In this document: positions 11,066-26,000 of the stretch, in pieces
Numbering within the stretch: the first letter of the stretch is position 1
Layout: the number at the start of each line of letters is the position of its first letter
From: Welwitschia mirabilis
Lineage: Eukaryota > Gnetophyta > Gnetopsida > Welwitschiales
Assembly (NCBI GenBank): GCA_051453625.1
Contig: JBOZIK010000001.1
Coordinates: 272,218,393-272,282,392, forward strand
Reading direction: 5' to 3'
Length of the DNA stretch: 64,000 nucleotides
Notes under the pieces: model-generated
Database searches by the model: none
Told to the model about the DNA's origin: nothing
Seen by the model: only the letters and a program-made list of their open reading frames with translations
Program-made: the position numbers and the translations under genes

Positions 11066-11799
11066 TGTGACATTCCTGTTAACTTTTTTATAAAATTAGA
11101 TAAAAAGGTTTCAATGGTAACATGGGAATGTAATTTAGGAACATAAAAGCTTAAGAATAACAATAACTTTTCTTAAGGTAATAAAAAAATAATAGATGAT
11201 AAAAAGAGCATTTTAAATTAACTTTATTGAATATGATCAAAAATAAATCTTCAGGCTTCATCAACGCCAAATGCGACGTCCTAGTATGATGGCCTGACCA
11301 AGTCATATTTTATTCAAGGGTTATTCTATGAGATTACCAAGGAACCAGCATAGCTTATAAAGGGCTTAATATGCACTTGTGTAAATCCCATACCTGCGTT
11401 TCACTTTTCCAAGCCCCTCCTTTTAACAAAAGCAAAGTTTTGTGTTCTTTTATAATAGCTTTCTATAAGGGTCATATCTCTTAAATAGTTATTACATTTC
11501 TTAACTGAATTTTTTATTATTTTTTATATACATTACAAATTATACTAAAATTGATGATGATTTAACTAAATTTAATAGAAGCTCATAGAAAATTTTTGAG
11601 AATGTTATAGACTTCCCTATTTAAGCTCGTGGTATATCCTCGAACTATTGTTCCTTCATGGGAAGATCCTTTTCTTAAGCAGGGTTAGCTTTAAAATATT
11701 TGTCCTCACTGTGTTCTTCTATTTAGAATATGATAAATAATTTTTTTCCTACTTATTTTTTCAATGGTTGTGTTGGTTGATTATGGCTGACTTATTCCT

Positions 11800-12740
11800 T
11801 CTTTTTGGGATAATTCCTCATGATATGATCCTTCTTCTGATAGTGATGGCATATGAGTGCATTGTGATTTAAAGTAGTTGGCTATGATTATGTTTAAGGT
11901 GGTCATGTTTGTTATGCCATGGAGGTTTTTTTAGATAGAGACTTTCTTGTTCTACTTCCATATAATATTTCATCTTGATATGCATCCTGTGGAGATTTTA
12001 ATTCTAGTAGATAAACAATATTCCATAATTAGGATAGAAGTGTTCTAATAAAATCATTATCTATTTCTATGAGTCTCACTGTGTTTGGAATTTTGCCAAC
12101 TCTTCGAATTCTTCCTAATGTTCATCAAGATTTTTTCTCCTAGATTGTAACATTTAAACTACATTTTTATATCTTGAATAAAGTATTCTAGAGTGTAAGC
12201 TTTTTTGAATTGATTCATGAATTATTTCCACTTAACATATTCATTCATCAGCATCCTCAAACAACTCCACCATGTTGTAGCATCACCAATTAAGAACATT
12301 GCTGCAAATCTTCTTCATAGACTAATGTCAATATTTTTTAGTTCTCGGAGTCTCAACATACATGTCAATTTCAAATTTCTTTGCATACTCTAAGATATCT
12401 AAATCTTCTTTATACTATCTTTCATTATTTAAGGGGAATTATGGACGTGATATTGCTACACTTATCTAGTTATTTCTCCTAATGGTTACTGTTTAGATAA
12501 CTTGGTAGAGTTACTTTTCAAATTCTATATATATATGCTTGGAGGGATTTATTGACTTATGATTAAGCTCTCTGATTGATTACTTCCATGTTCTTCCTCC
12601 TCGTGCTTTAAGGATGGAGTTAAGTTTATCATACATCATTTTAGGTAAAGCCTTGACATTTTCATAATTGGTGCTTAATCATTGTTGGTTTTCCCTCATT
12701 TGTTCTTCTGGAGAATTGATGCAATCTTCCATGGTTCATT
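11800..12740 (-). pseudogene. Retrotransposon gag relic with decayed zinc knuckle
   Basis: Minus-strand frames read 'FAAMFLIGDATTWW' near 12310-12270 followed by a YVKW..F..QFKKAY pattern, the capsid signature of Ty3/gypsy gag (A..L.G.A..WW...W..F...F). Downstream, at 11851-11807, comes CHHYQKKDHIMRNYP, a CX2CX4HX4C zinc knuckle in which the second and third cysteines are tyrosine. Several frame changes and stops separate the blocks. It would have packaged element RNA; it is now non-functional. Confidence 0.75.
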
Positions 12741-13569
12741 AATATATGTGTTANNNNNNNNNNNNNNNNNNNNNNNNNNNNNNNNNNNNNNNNNNNNNNN
12801 NNNNNNNNNNNNNNNNNNNNNNNNNNNNNNNNNNNNNNNNNNNNNNNNNNNNNNNNNNNNNNNNNNNNNNNNNNNNNNNNNNNNNNNNNNNNNNNNNNNN
12901 NNNNNNNNNNNNNNNNNNNNNNNNNNNNNNNNNNNNNNNNNNNNNNNNNNNNNNNNNNNNNNNNNNNNNNNNNNNNNNNNNNNNNNNNNNNNNNNNNNNN
13001 NNNNNNNNNNNNNNNNNNNNNNNNNNNNNNNNNNNNNNNNNNNNNNNNNNNNNNNNNNNNNNNNNNNNNNNNNNNNNNNNNNNNNNNNNNNNNNNNNNNN
13101 NNNNNNNNNNNNNNNNNNNNNNNNNNNNNNNNNNNNNNNNNNNNNNNNNNNNNNNNNNNNNNNNNNNNNNNNNNNNNNNNNNNNNNNNNNNNNNNNNNNN
13201 NNNNNNNNNNNNNNNNNNNNNNNNNNNNNNNNNNNNNNNNNNNNNNNNNNNNNNNNNNNNNNNNNNNNNNNNNNNNNNNNNNNNNNNNNNNNNNNNNNNN
13301 NNNNNNNNNNNNNNNNNNNNNNNNNNNNNNNNNNNNNNNNNNNNNNNNNNNNNNNNNNNNNNNNNNNNNNNNNNNNNNNNNNNNNNNNNNNNNNNNNNNN
13401 NNNNNNNNNNNNNNNNNNNNNNNNNNNNNNNNNNNNNNNNNNNNNNNNNNNNNNNNNNNNNNNNNNNNNNNNNNNNNNNNNNNNNNNNNNNNNNNNNNNN
13501 NNNNNNNNNNNNNNNNNNNNNNNNNNNNNNNNNNNNNNNNNNNNNNNNNNNNNNNNNNNNNNNNNNNNN

Positions 13570-15122
13570 TCTATTCTTCAAGAGCATTGATGTGGGCATT
13601 TACACAATCTTCCATGGTTCGCCAATGTATGCGTTGTCAAGGGGTCATCTAAGCTTTTCTGTGCATGTCATGCCACTTCTATAGAATGAAAGTTAGTTAT
13701 CTTGACAATTTATGAGTTGGAACAGATGTAACTAACTTCTAAATTAAGCAGATGTCATGCATTAGTAAATGATACTAATTAAGGTTTTTTTAAAAAATAA
13801 ATAAAATTATTAGTTAACTCCACTATATTTTAGGACTAATGATGTTAGCATCTAGAAGGCCTGCATTAGTAATGTAGCACTATATACATTTCTAAGACTG
13901 ATAATATGAACATGATGTCAATGGTGTGGCATCCTACAGTAATGCCATTGATGATGTTAGCATATAGGCAAACTCCATCAGTAGTATGACATCCTATACA
14001 TTTTTAAAACTAATGATGTTAAAATGATGTTGGTCGTGTGACATGCCATAACAATCTAATTGATGATGTCAGCATTCAAGAGGTATGCATCTGCTGTGTG
14101 ATGCCCTATACATTTATTAGACTGATGATGTTAGCAATTTGATGTCCTACAATAATCTAGTTGATGATGTCAAAATCCAAAAGGCTTGCATTAGCAATGT
14201 AACATCTTATACATTTCCAAGGATAAAGACGTTAACCCTATAACTATCATATTAACTGATATCTTACTGTCACATCAATATCACATAATTATCATATCAT
14301 TAAGTACTTAGGTTTCTTAATTTTCTCCTATAAATATGAGGAAAGAGGGGTCCTTTTTTTCCCACATTTTTGTTGGTACTTTAATTTTTTATCTTTTTTC
14401 TTTTGATGCTTTACTTTACTTCTTTAGTAAAATTCTTTCCATTTATTAGTGGCTTTTCATTTTCTTATAGGTTATTTTCTTTAAATTCATCCTCTTGTTT
14501 TCATTATTATTATTTTATTTCATTCCTTCTTCCTAGGTATTCCTTGAAAACCCTTTCATGATATGAGATGATTTAAGGCTAGAAAGTTAAAGTTTAAAAA
14601 ATAAGCAGCAATATATGGAAGCCTTTATGGAAACTCTTTTTTAGAAGAATGTGCAAATTTCTCATTTGGAACAAGTACTTAATCATACCCTAGAGAGGTG
14701 TGTTGTGGTTAAGAAGGATCTTTGTGCTTTTTACCCTATGCAAAGAGTGTTAAGGAAGAACTTGGAGGCTTCTATTCATTCAATTATTACTTTGTTAAAT
14801 AATTATTATAGTAAGGCCATAATAATGGATTGCCTTCTTTTAAATAATGCTAATGGAGGGAACCTTTTAAATCCTCTTGATCCTTCACTAGGTAGTTCAT
14901 GCTCACATATCTCTCCTAGTCAGGATGATTCCAACCAAGAATGATGTATAATTAAGAACACTAATTTGGCTTTTTATGAACCCTTTGCTCTAGCTGTTAT
15001 TTCTAATGTTTTACTTTCCCGTGTCTCTTATCATTAGGTTGTACTAGACATACTTAATGTGGTAATATAAAATATTATTAAAAGACATATTCGTTTATGG
15101 ATCATTCAACTTTGATACCAAT
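13570..15122. other. Interior leader of the gag-only element
   Basis: This region lies between the primer site and gag. It includes a repeated phrase 'gatgatgttagcat...gtgtgacatcctat' (13840-14230, about six loose copies at ~60-80 bp). A plus-strand 97-codon frame at 14651-14944 is antisense to the element and unrecognised. Confidence 0.4.
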
Positions 15123-16012
15123 TGTGACATTTCTATTAGATTTTTATAAAATTAGATAAAAAAGGTTTTAATGATAACATGAACATGTAATTTAGAAATG
15201 AGAAAGCTTAGGATAATGATAGCTTTGATTAAAGTGACAAAAATATAATAGATACAAAAGAAAGCATTTTAACTTAGCTTTATTGAATATGATTTAAAAA
15301 TGATCTTGGGGTTTCATAATGCCAAATGTGAGGTCTTGGTATGGTGGCTAGGTCATGTCATGTTTCCTTTAAAGTCTAGTCTAGAAAACCACCAGGGGGT
15401 CACCCTAGCTTGTCAAGGGATCAATATGAACTTATGCAAATCCCATGCACTCCCTTCACTTTCCCTAGTACCTCCTTTTAATAATAATAAAGTTACATGC
15501 GTCGAACATGCTTTTTATATTTGGGTCTTTTACTAGTAAGNNNNNNNNNNNNNNNNNNNNNNNNNNNNNNNNNNNNNNNNNNNNNNNNNNNNNNNNNNNN
15601 NNNNNNNNNNNNNNNNNNNNNNNNNNNNNNNNNNNNNNNNTAATAATAAAGTTCCATGCGTCGAACATGCTTTTTATATTTGGGTCTTTTACTAGTAAGC
15701 CTAGGTAAGGTTTTTAGATGACGTATTATTTTGAAATGAGGTCCTAGATAACGAGACATAAAAGATAACTATTTTTTTTTCATTTCAATTCAAAAAATTT
15801 TTTTTTCTTATAATAAAAAATAATAGAAACAATAGAAATTAATCCTTTTCTACGCACCCTATCTCCTAAAAATTATCATGTAAAATCATCTATTTTTGAC
15901 TATAGACTTTTCTTTTTATATGGTTATTAAAAAACATTTTTAATTTTTAACAGGATAATATATAAAGAAAGGGAAAATTTTGGTAGATGGTGCAATTACA
16001 GTACTTGGATAA

Positions 16013-16132
<120 letters not shown>

Positions 16133-16245
16133 TGATACGAAACTTTTTATAGTGGCTTTATACAAGGGTCATAGACTACATTAAAAGTGATGACAGTTTA
16201 ACTAAATTTAATAGTAGTTCAAAAAACATCTTTGGGAATGTTACA

Positions 16246-17886
16246 CATAGAATCACTGTTTTCCATGTCATGGTCATGGAATACCTTCTTCTTACATGCA
16301 TTGGGCATAGAAATTTAGTCTTCCATGCCTACAGATGAAAGTGATTTAACCCTTGAGTTTTCATCTTATTCTAAAACCTTGAAAATTGGTTTCTCTAGAT
16401 CTCTTTTTCCTTTTTTATACCTCGACAATTAGGAAATTGCTTTTGACTAATTTCTTTTCTTATAATCAGTCCTTTACCTCTTCTATAGATCTATCACTAC
16501 CTAATTTTCTAGATTTATGATTTCATCCATCATGATTCACTAATTTAAAATTTAAAAGAGTCCTAAGATTACATCAAGCCCTTAGGATGCACTAAAGTCA
16601 ATCAAGCCTACCTATGACATTACATCACAAGATGAGTACTAAGTTAATGAGTAAGAAGGGGGTCACTCTTTTGGTAGGATAATTCTTCTAATATCATCAG
16701 GAACCATGTCGATGACCATAATCATGTTGATGACTATAACCTATTATCGACTACTCTTATGCTGAGCATTATAAGCATCAATCCTTGATGTTAGTTCATC
16801 AAAGTTACTACTAATCTAGAGATATCCAAGAATATCTGCATGGGTCACTATCACTTTACTCCTTTCCCATTATTTTACATCACTCCCTCTTCTCTGCTTC
16901 TAGCTTAAAGAGGCATTCTCTTCCTTCATATCCCTCTTCTAGGTCCCTACATCTGGGAGGATTCTTTCTACATCCTCTCTTAGTTCCCAAGGCTTTCTCT
17001 AGCCTAAAAATTACTTCATGAGCTATAGATTCTCCTCTTCTTTATTTATTTCCCAGTTGGCTAACATCAACTTTATATTAGCTTTGATTCCAACTTAATA
17101 GATAGGCACATCTTCTCCATTAGTAGAAGATGCTAAAAGATACATCTAATGATATCCTTTTTTGAATGTATTTCTTCTAGTTTTTTATAGTTTGACTTTT
17201 CATTTTCTAATGTAATGTTGTAGCTCTTCCTCCTTCTCCTTCATAAGAAGAAGAATATATAATCATCTTTCAATTGGATGAAAGAAGAAAAAGAGTGAAA
17301 GTTTGGGATAATTTCTATAATAAACATAGTTTCTTCTTCAAATCTTGAGACTTGAACTCATCAAGTACCTCAAAGATAATAAATAGAGGAATTGATTTTA
17401 GGAAACTATTTCTATGGAGAAGAATCTAAACCATAGATTCATATGAGGAAGATCACTCTTTAGGTGCATTTTACTTCCTTATTTAAATCTCATCCTATCT
17501 TAACCACTTAGGCTAGGTAGGAGATTTTTTAGAAACCTTTGTTCCCATAACTAATGCCTTCTCTACCTTCTCTTATTGTTGGTATACCTTCGTATAACCA
17601 AAAGCATATACCCTTTTCCTGGGGAGTCCTCTCTTTCTTCTACCTTTACCCTTCTATTTTTTTTACTTTATTTTATTTTATTTTTTTACCTTCATCATTC
17701 AAGGATATATTAGGTAAGCTGAACCCATTTCTCTATTTCTATTTCCTAATTAATTTATAGCTTGATAGAAATTATTTGGGTACCTAATTTCTAGATACCC
17801 TCTAAAACAAGTCTATGCCTCACCTTGGAAAGTAAGAATTATTATCTATTTCAAGCCTAAATAAGAGGACCTAAATTAATACATCT
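16246..17886 (+). repeat. Left LTR of the large element, second part
   Basis: It matches 32475-34107 over its whole length, including 'gaaatttagtcttccatg', 'accatgtcgatgaccataatcatg' and 'ctagtttctagataccctctaaaa'. It resumes exactly after the gag-only element. The minus strand has a Lys/Glu-rich segment near 17160-17250, but its counterpart in the right copy is also broken, so no gene is called. Confidence 0.65.
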
Positions 17887-20524
17887 TCTTTGGTACTAAA
17901 AAGAGAACATCAAAGTTGTTGTTGTGGCTCATCACTATCACACATGCTCTAAGAGATAGCTAAAAATAAAGAAGAATGCTATTGAAGAATCTTCACTACC
18001 TTTATCCTTCTCCTTCACTACATCCTTGTTGAAGATTTCTCTTTAGAAACCTCTCCTTTTGACTGACTACCATCTCCAATTAGTAACCCTTCTTTTCAAC
18101 TATTATTTCCTACTAGTTATATCTCTTTTCAACCAAATTACTCATGGCTACTTTACCTTCTTCTAATACTAGAAATAATCTCATCACCTTTCTTATCTTC
18201 AACTCTTTGTTGATGGGATATGATAAGTTTCTCTAACCCTACAACCCCCACTCTTCCATAGATCTAGAAGGCCATATAACCCATTTCATTAGAAAACTCC
18301 ACTTTCTAGTGTTAATTAGGAGAACATCGCTTACCAATTATTTTTCTTTTACCTTAGAGGAAAACTTAGCTTTGGTACTTGCATCTACCTTCTAATTCTA
18401 TTAGTTCATGGAATGAGCTAACCCAAGATTTTCTCTACTAGTTTGGAGATAAAATAGAACTATAAATTTTTTACAACCATTTAGAAGGAGTACACATAAA
18501 TAACAAGGACATTCAATAACTAATTTTAAGTCATCTATGATCACCTTCCTTTATAGTATAAGTCTTATAGTATAAGCCTTCTAATTTTTAAGTCATGGTC
18601 ATCCACAAGGTATCTATAGAGGGTATAACATGCTTTTTTTTTAAAACAAAGGCCTAATCTTAATAGTTGTAAGATTTAAATGAATGAGAACAACCATCTA
18701 AAAAGGATCATATCATTAATTCCCTATGATCATCTAAATTGGACTCATCTGAAACCTATCATCTTGCCACTACCTAATATTATACATTTACCTATGATGA
18801 TCCCTTTTAATCCTACTAACTCATAAACTATATTACCTCCTCAACATCTAGCTCCTACCATTTGTATGATGCCTTCACCATTTTTGTATCATTTGTCTAC
18901 ATCTAGTTTCTCATTTTCTTCTTCTTAAGATCTTTCTCCCTTACATCTGCTACTAAATCCTATTCCTTAGTCTTAAAATACATGTCTTACTTAGATGGAT
19001 ACATCCTTAACCTTTAAAATAAGGAAAGAGATAGAAATACTTGAATGCATGATGAGGAAACTTACTCAAGACATGAAGTAGTTAAATATCTTCTAAGGAA
19101 GATATCTAGAAAAATATGAATGATAAGTAGGAAAGTGATTCATTAGATAAGAAAGACTCTAATATTGTATTCCTTCATGACTTCTATCCATTTCATCAAA
19201 TGGTGAATTACTTAGGTGAAAACTACTAGGATCACCTCTACATGTAAGAGCTTATGAACCTTCCATAACTCTATATCTTTCTTTGCTCATCCTAAAGGCA
19301 GTATTACTTCAACATCATATAACACCTAAGGGAGATTAACGTCATCTTTGTATCTCACAAAAGTGAGAATGATCCTATCAATTTTGAGGAAGATATGACA
19401 ACTTATCAGACATCCATTTCGACAAAGATAGCTATGCCTATAAACATAGAAGTCATGGGAGTCAAATTAAATGAGAAAAACAGTGAGCATTTAAAATAAA
19501 AGGAGAAGGATCTAGCCACTACATCTATCCATCCCAGTAAGAATTTGATAATTTCCAACTAATATGCTTCAAATGACCCCTTATAACCCTTTAAGAATGA
19601 AAGGTATAATCATTTAGCTCTAATAAATAATCCCTTAAAAATAGCAAGAGAAGAAAGGAAGAAGTCTACTTCATCAATATCAGGATAGAAGATCTAAAAG
19701 GGTGCAAAATGATCTTGTCCATCCTAAAAGTCCTTAGATAAGCAAGGATTAGAGGAAGAATCTTACACAGGCTTGCATGTCCATCGATGTATAGAAAATA
19801 GGAGTCTTTTCCCAAGAAATAAATGTAGTAGAATTAGAAGCAAAGGTCACCATATTCATCATGAAAAAAAAGAAGGTATCCCTCTTCTTATAAGTTTATG
19901 TATATTTAAAAAGAATATTATAATTTCCTTATTGATTTCAAAGCCTCTATCAACATTCTTCCTTCTAAGGTGAATAAGAAACTATACTTGGCCCTAGAGG
20001 AGTGAAGAAAGTTAGTCATCCAACTTGGTCAAACCCATGGCAAAGTCCAAGGCATCATTAAGGATGTCAAAATTTAGATGGCATTAGATCTTATGATCAT
20101 GAGTCTAATAGACTTATATGTTGTTAACATTCTAGTCATATATAGTATCCTACTTATTTGGAGCTAGATGGCTTCTCTCACTACATAAATATTTTTCAGA
20201 ATACTCACACATGTGGATATGTCAAAAAGAATTCCTTAATTATATTCATGTTTAAAGGGAGTTCTAGTAGAATAATAATGTCATAGCTTATAGCTAGAAG
20301 AAGATGAATCCAAAAAGAACCCTTTAGATACCCTAGGCTCATAACCTATCTCATCTTTCACACATCATAAGTGAAGTGAAAAGTATTTAAATATGTACAT
20401 AGTATTTTTCCCATCATTTTCAACACTTAGGAGTATTTGGATTTATTTTCTTTTAAGTTAATATCCAGCGTCTCATGATTCCCTTCCTCTCTTCCTCTAT
20501 ATTGAATGTCTAGAGATGGGTAAG
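17887..20524 (+). pseudogene. Interior of the large element, possible gag-protease relic
   Basis: Plus-strand frames near 19980-20260 read 'VIQLGQTHGKVQGIIKDVKI' and then a stretch ending in a pattern similar to the retropepsin 'LLGRPWL...TYHQ' region. This resembles the protease of a Ty3/gypsy polyprotein, in the right orientation for the flanking LTRs. The rest (17.9-19.9 kb) is too decayed to assign. The 66-codon frame at 19773-19973 is part of this. Moderate to low confidence. Confidence 0.35.
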
Positions 20525-21343
20525 TGTTAAAGGCCAATATGATCTTTAACACCTAAGGAATCCCTTCACTTCTCATTGTCTATCCTTTCTTCCACATTTC
20601 TTTCCTATTCTATCCCTTTTTCCTTTTCGTTACCCTCTTTCCCCTTGTTCCTATCTTTTCCTCATTTCTTAACTTTTTTCCCCTACTTTCCCCCCTTTTC
20701 TAACCTTTATTTAACACTCTTTTAGCCTAAACACTTCATAATTTGATGTCCAAGACATGGAATTCCTTATACTTCATACTCAAGGTGTGTAATATAGGTC
20801 ACTTTGATCCCCAAGGCATTATAATATTATTCTCCTTTAACATCTTCCTCCCTCTCTAGGACTCTCAGAACTTCTAGTACCCTAGTTCCTCTTTGATGAT
20901 CAAATATTTAATTTTTGACACCAAAGTTAGGTTCTTTATTTACTTCTTATTCTAATAAGTTCATAGGTATCAGGTAAGAATACCACATATCTTAGGTTTT
21001 AAACATGTGACCTCTTATATTACATTACATGATGACCTCTAACGTTAGCATCCAAGGTAATCATTTTTCTATTCCATCACTCTTTTCCTCTTCCTCCATC
21101 TCTCTCTTCCTTTCTCTTCCTTTCTTTTCTCTTTATTCTTCTTCTTCTTTTCCTTTCTCCTTTCTTTTCTTCCTTTTTATTTTTTTCNNNNNNNNNNNNN
21201 NNNNNNNNNNNNNNNNNNNNNNNNNNNNNNNNNNNNNNNNNNNNNNNNNNNNNNNNNNNNNNNNNNNNNNNNNNNNNNNNNNNNNNNTCTCCTTTCTTTT
21301 CTTCCTTTTTATTTTTTCCCTTTCACTTCTTCTTTCTCATTTT
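20525..21343 (+). repeat. Right LTR of the large element, first part
   Basis: Pyrimidine-rich and colinear with 10183-11065. A 100-base gap at 21188-21287 has the same ~20 bp on both sides, so the true gap is probably very small or absent. It is interrupted at 21344 by the Athila-like element. Confidence 0.65.
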
Positions 21344-22584
21344 TGTAGTATTTATTTATGGAGTTATTACGTCCTTAAGAAAATCTTGTTAATAAAAAAA
21401 TTTGCACAACATGCACACTAGTATAGATGGGAGTGAATCCAAATGTTATAATCTATGAAGGTACTAGGCTTAAAGCTAGAGAATTAATTTTACACAAAGT
21501 ATTTTTGTGTTTTTATTTTTAGGTTTAATAATGAAAAGTAAAATGCAAGAAAAGTAAACACACTATGTAATGCAAATGAAGGCTATTCTAAATGTAATAT
21601 CTATTTGACTACCAAATCTCTATTACAAAGATCAACCATGTATAACTTAGATCAACCAAAAAAATTGTTACTAATCTTAACCAATCTAAGATATCAAGTA
21701 CATCAAATGGAATATAGAAAACATGCAATAATTAAGCTAGGAAATATAAAATGCAATGCAATTCAAACTTTAAACTAAAAATTTCAACCTTGAAAAAGAT
21801 TGCTCTTGATAATCTATATAAACTATGAAGTTGTCATAGAATCATAATCAACATAAACCATTAGGGACATGTACATGAATAAAACTAAAAGAATATCTTC
21901 ATTATTTGTCAAACGAACATCCTATTATAAAGTATTAGCATCTTAATGAAGGAGACACAATTCAACACCAAGGAAGACCCCTATTTATAATAATGAATAG
22001 ACTTCTACCCTTTAATCTCCTATCACAAGAATTTCAATGCAAAGAAGATAAACTTATAGTAAGAGTGGTGGAGGTATTTATTACAATAAAACACTCTAAA
22101 AAAAGAAAATTTAATAGACACAAAAGAAACAGTAATGAATGCATGGAAGGTGCATAATACATTGCGTAAGTTAGATGAAGTTTGACGCATTAACTAAAAA
22201 TAGTGATCATCCTAAATGCTATCTAGATGATGTAGAGGATGATGATACATCAATAGAGGTCTTACATCAGCTTTCATCTTTATTCTAGTAAGCATCCACA
22301 TTATCATGTAAGTGGTATCATCCACACTGTCCTATAGATGATGAAGGCAACAATAGTTTTTTTGAAGCTCTTCATTAAGTTAAATCACCCTTGCAAATCA
22401 TTAATTCCTCTCAAAGTATAAAGTATTAAAAATCATCCAAAATGCCTTCAAATGTATTAGTGATTATGAATTTCCATGATTTTCTTTGAATCTCAATAAT
22501 TTTTTTCCCACTTAAAACTATTTAAATGTCTTACAAAAATACTCAAAATACTCCATCAAAAACATACAATTTGGCATCGCAATA
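21344..22584 (-). repeat. 3' LTR of the Athila-like element
   Basis: Colinear with 31038-32284, for example 'acatgcacactagtatagatg' and 'cccatcaaaaacatacaattt'. By eye the two copies differ at perhaps a fifth to a quarter of positions, so the insertion is old. Confidence 0.75.
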
Positions 22585-23089
22585 TAGTCCCTCACCTAGC
22601 GTTATTAGTCCCTGATAAAGTAGGCAGACAACTGTAATTGCAAGAAAAATTTACTAAGATAAATACTAGCTAGGAAACGTAAATTAAGTTTAGAAATCTC
22701 ATTATATAGGATCAAATCTTAAAAGTAAATAAACTAAATGTTTTACCTTTGTAGATAATGTACCATATTGTCATCTAGTACGTCATCCAAATGATAATGG
22801 AGACAATAGGCTCTTAAAAATCTATGTGTAAAATCAAATGCCTACAAGTATGCTCATCAACATATAAGATAAAAATTACTTACCAATACATTAGCCCCCC
22901 ACTTAAACATTTAGTACGTTGAAAAAAATAGATATTGAATCTCATAACAAAATGAATCATCATAAGATATAACCATAATCACTTAGATAAATGATGTACA
23001 TGTATATTTAGAAAAAGTAATAACTAAAAAATGATGTTCATAAATCAAACATTAAGTTTTTAAGCATAATTTACAATGGAAAATAAAAA

Positions 23090-26000
23090 TAAATAATCAT
23101 AACAGTATTCCCCTTATTAATGATCTCTTGAATTACTTAGATCATTCCTGTAAGAAAAACAAACTGCAAGTATTTTGTTGTTAAGTATATGCTTTACTAA
23201 ACAATGTCCATAATGCATGTTATTCAAATAATATACAATCATAATCAAAAAGTAGATTACAAATATGAAACATTAAAATGTAAAAATAACATCAAAAATT
23301 TAAAAATTTTGCTCAAAATATCTGAAATGTATGTCCTTCTCCCCTAACAAATGAACCATTATGTCCCATATTGCATTAACATAAGAAGGAAAAAGATGAA
23401 AACACAAGGTAAGTATAAGTAAGCAAAACAGGCATGAATAGGAGTAGTATTTTATGCATGAAAAGAAGGGTTAGATTTAGTTTGAAAAAGATGAAACAAA
23501 AAAAAATGATATACCTTAGAAAATATCAATGTATTATCTTATCTGATCATATGAATGATAAGGTGGATGATAGAACTTTTAAAAGATTTAAAAAATTGAA
23601 AGTAACAGTAAAATAAATTTAGCTTAGATAGTGTCATAGAGGTTTTAGGAAGTTATCAGAAAGTCTGAGAGATGGAAAATGACTAAGAATCATGATAAAT
23701 AAGGTATGATAAATGAGGTGAATTTATAATGCATGAAGCGAAGAAAGATTATGAAATGTGCCATAAACTCATAATCATTGGATGTGTCAAAAGTAAAAAA
23801 GAATATTAAAGAAATAGAGTCAAAATAAATCAAAATAATAGATGGGAAAAATTAGTATCATAAGCTAAAGAAACATTATTTGATTAAAAGAAAATTAACT
23901 TGTATAAGGAAAACTACAAAATAAAAATCAATAAGAAAACTACTAAATGATCAAGTCCTACATATTTGTGATGAAAAAGTACAAAAATGACTTTGAAATC
24001 CCAAAGAAAACAACTAAAGAAAACAAAATAAAAATGGACAACTAGGAAACATAAAGAAGATTATGTTCCTACCCTAAATTCAAACCTAGAAAACCCTCAT
24101 GGAAGAAATCATAAAATCACCTGATAAATTATGCATGACATAATGCAAAAACTTCATAAAGTACTATTCCAGTAGAAAGTGATTATGACGATGCTAAGTA
24201 ATAATGTTTTCAAACAATGAATGATAAGATCAAAAGCTACTGAGAAATGGACTCACTTGCTTACACTCCAAAATGCATCTAAATCCTCAAAATTGAAATG
24301 ATCATATGGGAATATTGTAAGCTCAATGAGTCTAGGAAATAAGTAATTCCTTTGATGAAACTAGGAACACCACTGATCCCATAGCCTTAAAGTATTTATT
24401 ATTATCCCATGATGAGCAGAGTGCAACCACAGTCAAAGAAGTAGGGACCCACAAAGCATGGCCAACTAACCTTCTAATGCANNNNNNNNNNNNNNNNNNN
24501 NNNNNNNNNNNNNNNNNNNNNNNNNNNNNNNNNNNNNNNNNNNNNNNNNNNNNNNNNNNNNNNNNNNNNNNNNNNNNNNNNAATAATCATAACATTATTT
24601 TCTTTATTTATGATCTCTTGAATTACTTGGATTACCCATGCAAGGGGAAAAAATAATTTTCTACTATTAGGTGCATGTCTTTTACTTAACAATATCCATA
24701 ATGAATCTTATTTAAATAATATATGACCATAATCATATTAATACATTACAGATATGTATCATGAAAATATAAAAATGATCCTTAAAATTTAAAAATTTTT
24801 CTTAAAATATCTCAAAATATATATCCTTCTCCTTTCACAGGTAAATTAATACATCTTGTATTGCATTAACATAAGAAAGAAAAAAAATTAAAATGCAAGT
24901 TAAGTATAAGTAAGCAAAATAGGTGGGCTTTGAAGTAGTAGTTTTTACATGAAAGAAGGATCAGACTTATTGTAAAAAAGATAAACATGAAAATGATGAT
25001 GAGTAGAGAATATTAGTGTGTTGTCTTATCTAATTATCTAAATAACAAGGTGGATGATAGGGATTTTTAAAATATTAGAAAAATAAAAGCATTAGTAGAA
25101 TAAGTTAGGCCTAGATAGCATCATAGAGGTTTTAGAAAGTTATCAGAAATCTAAAAGATGGGGAATGGCTAAGAATCATGATGAATAAGGCATAATAAAG
25201 GCCATGAATTTGACAAGAACTTAACGAAAGAAAAAGAGAATAGAGAAATGATAATGTATTAAGCTAAGGAAAATTACAAAAATGTGATATGAACTCATAA
25301 TTATTGAATACATCAAAACTCAAAAAGAAGATTAAAGAACTAAACCTGAAAATAAAATAAAAGAATAGCTATGAAAAATTATTGTCATAAACTGAAAAGA
25401 CATTATTTCCTAAAAGAAAATTAACTCTTGTAAAAAAAAGCTGTAAGTAGAAATAGAAATTAATAAGAAAACTACTAAATGATCAAGTCCTAAGTATTTG
25501 TGATGAAAAAGTATGGAAATGATTTTAAAATAACAAATAAAATAACTAAGAAAAACAAAATGAAAATGAACAATAAAAACATGAAGAATATTGTGTAACT
25601 ACCTTAAATTCCAAGCTAGCAAACACCCTTGGAAGAAATCATAAAATTACCTAATTAATGATACATGACATAATGAAAATACTTTATATAGTACCACTTA
25701 AATACGCAGTGATTATGATGATTCCAAGTAAGTAATGTTCTCAATCANNNNNNNNNNNNNNNNNNNNNNNNNNNNNNNNNNNNNNNNNNNNNNNNNNNNN
25801 NNNNNNNNNNNNNNNNNNNNNNNNNNNNNNNNNNNNNNNNNNNNNNNTCTATATAGTACCACTTAAATAGGCAGTGATTATGATGATTCCAAGTAAGTAA
25901 TGTTCTCAATCAATGAATGATAAGATCAAAAGTTACTTAGAAATGGACCTACTTGCACACACCCTAAAATGCATCCAATCCCCAAAAGTAAAATGATCAT

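Noticed and set aside
12715-13640. Similar flanks of the 816-base gap taken as another false gap
   Set aside because: 'caatcttccatggttcattaatatatgtgtta' and its partner differ at many positions, so a genuine diverged repeat is more likely than an unmerged overlap.
12682-13684. Long open frames spanning 12.7-13.7 kb
   Set aside because: Almost entirely N positions in the 816-base gap.
21029-21421. 130-codon ORF with hydrophobic residues
   Set aside because: Same polypyrimidine repeat plus a 100-base gap.
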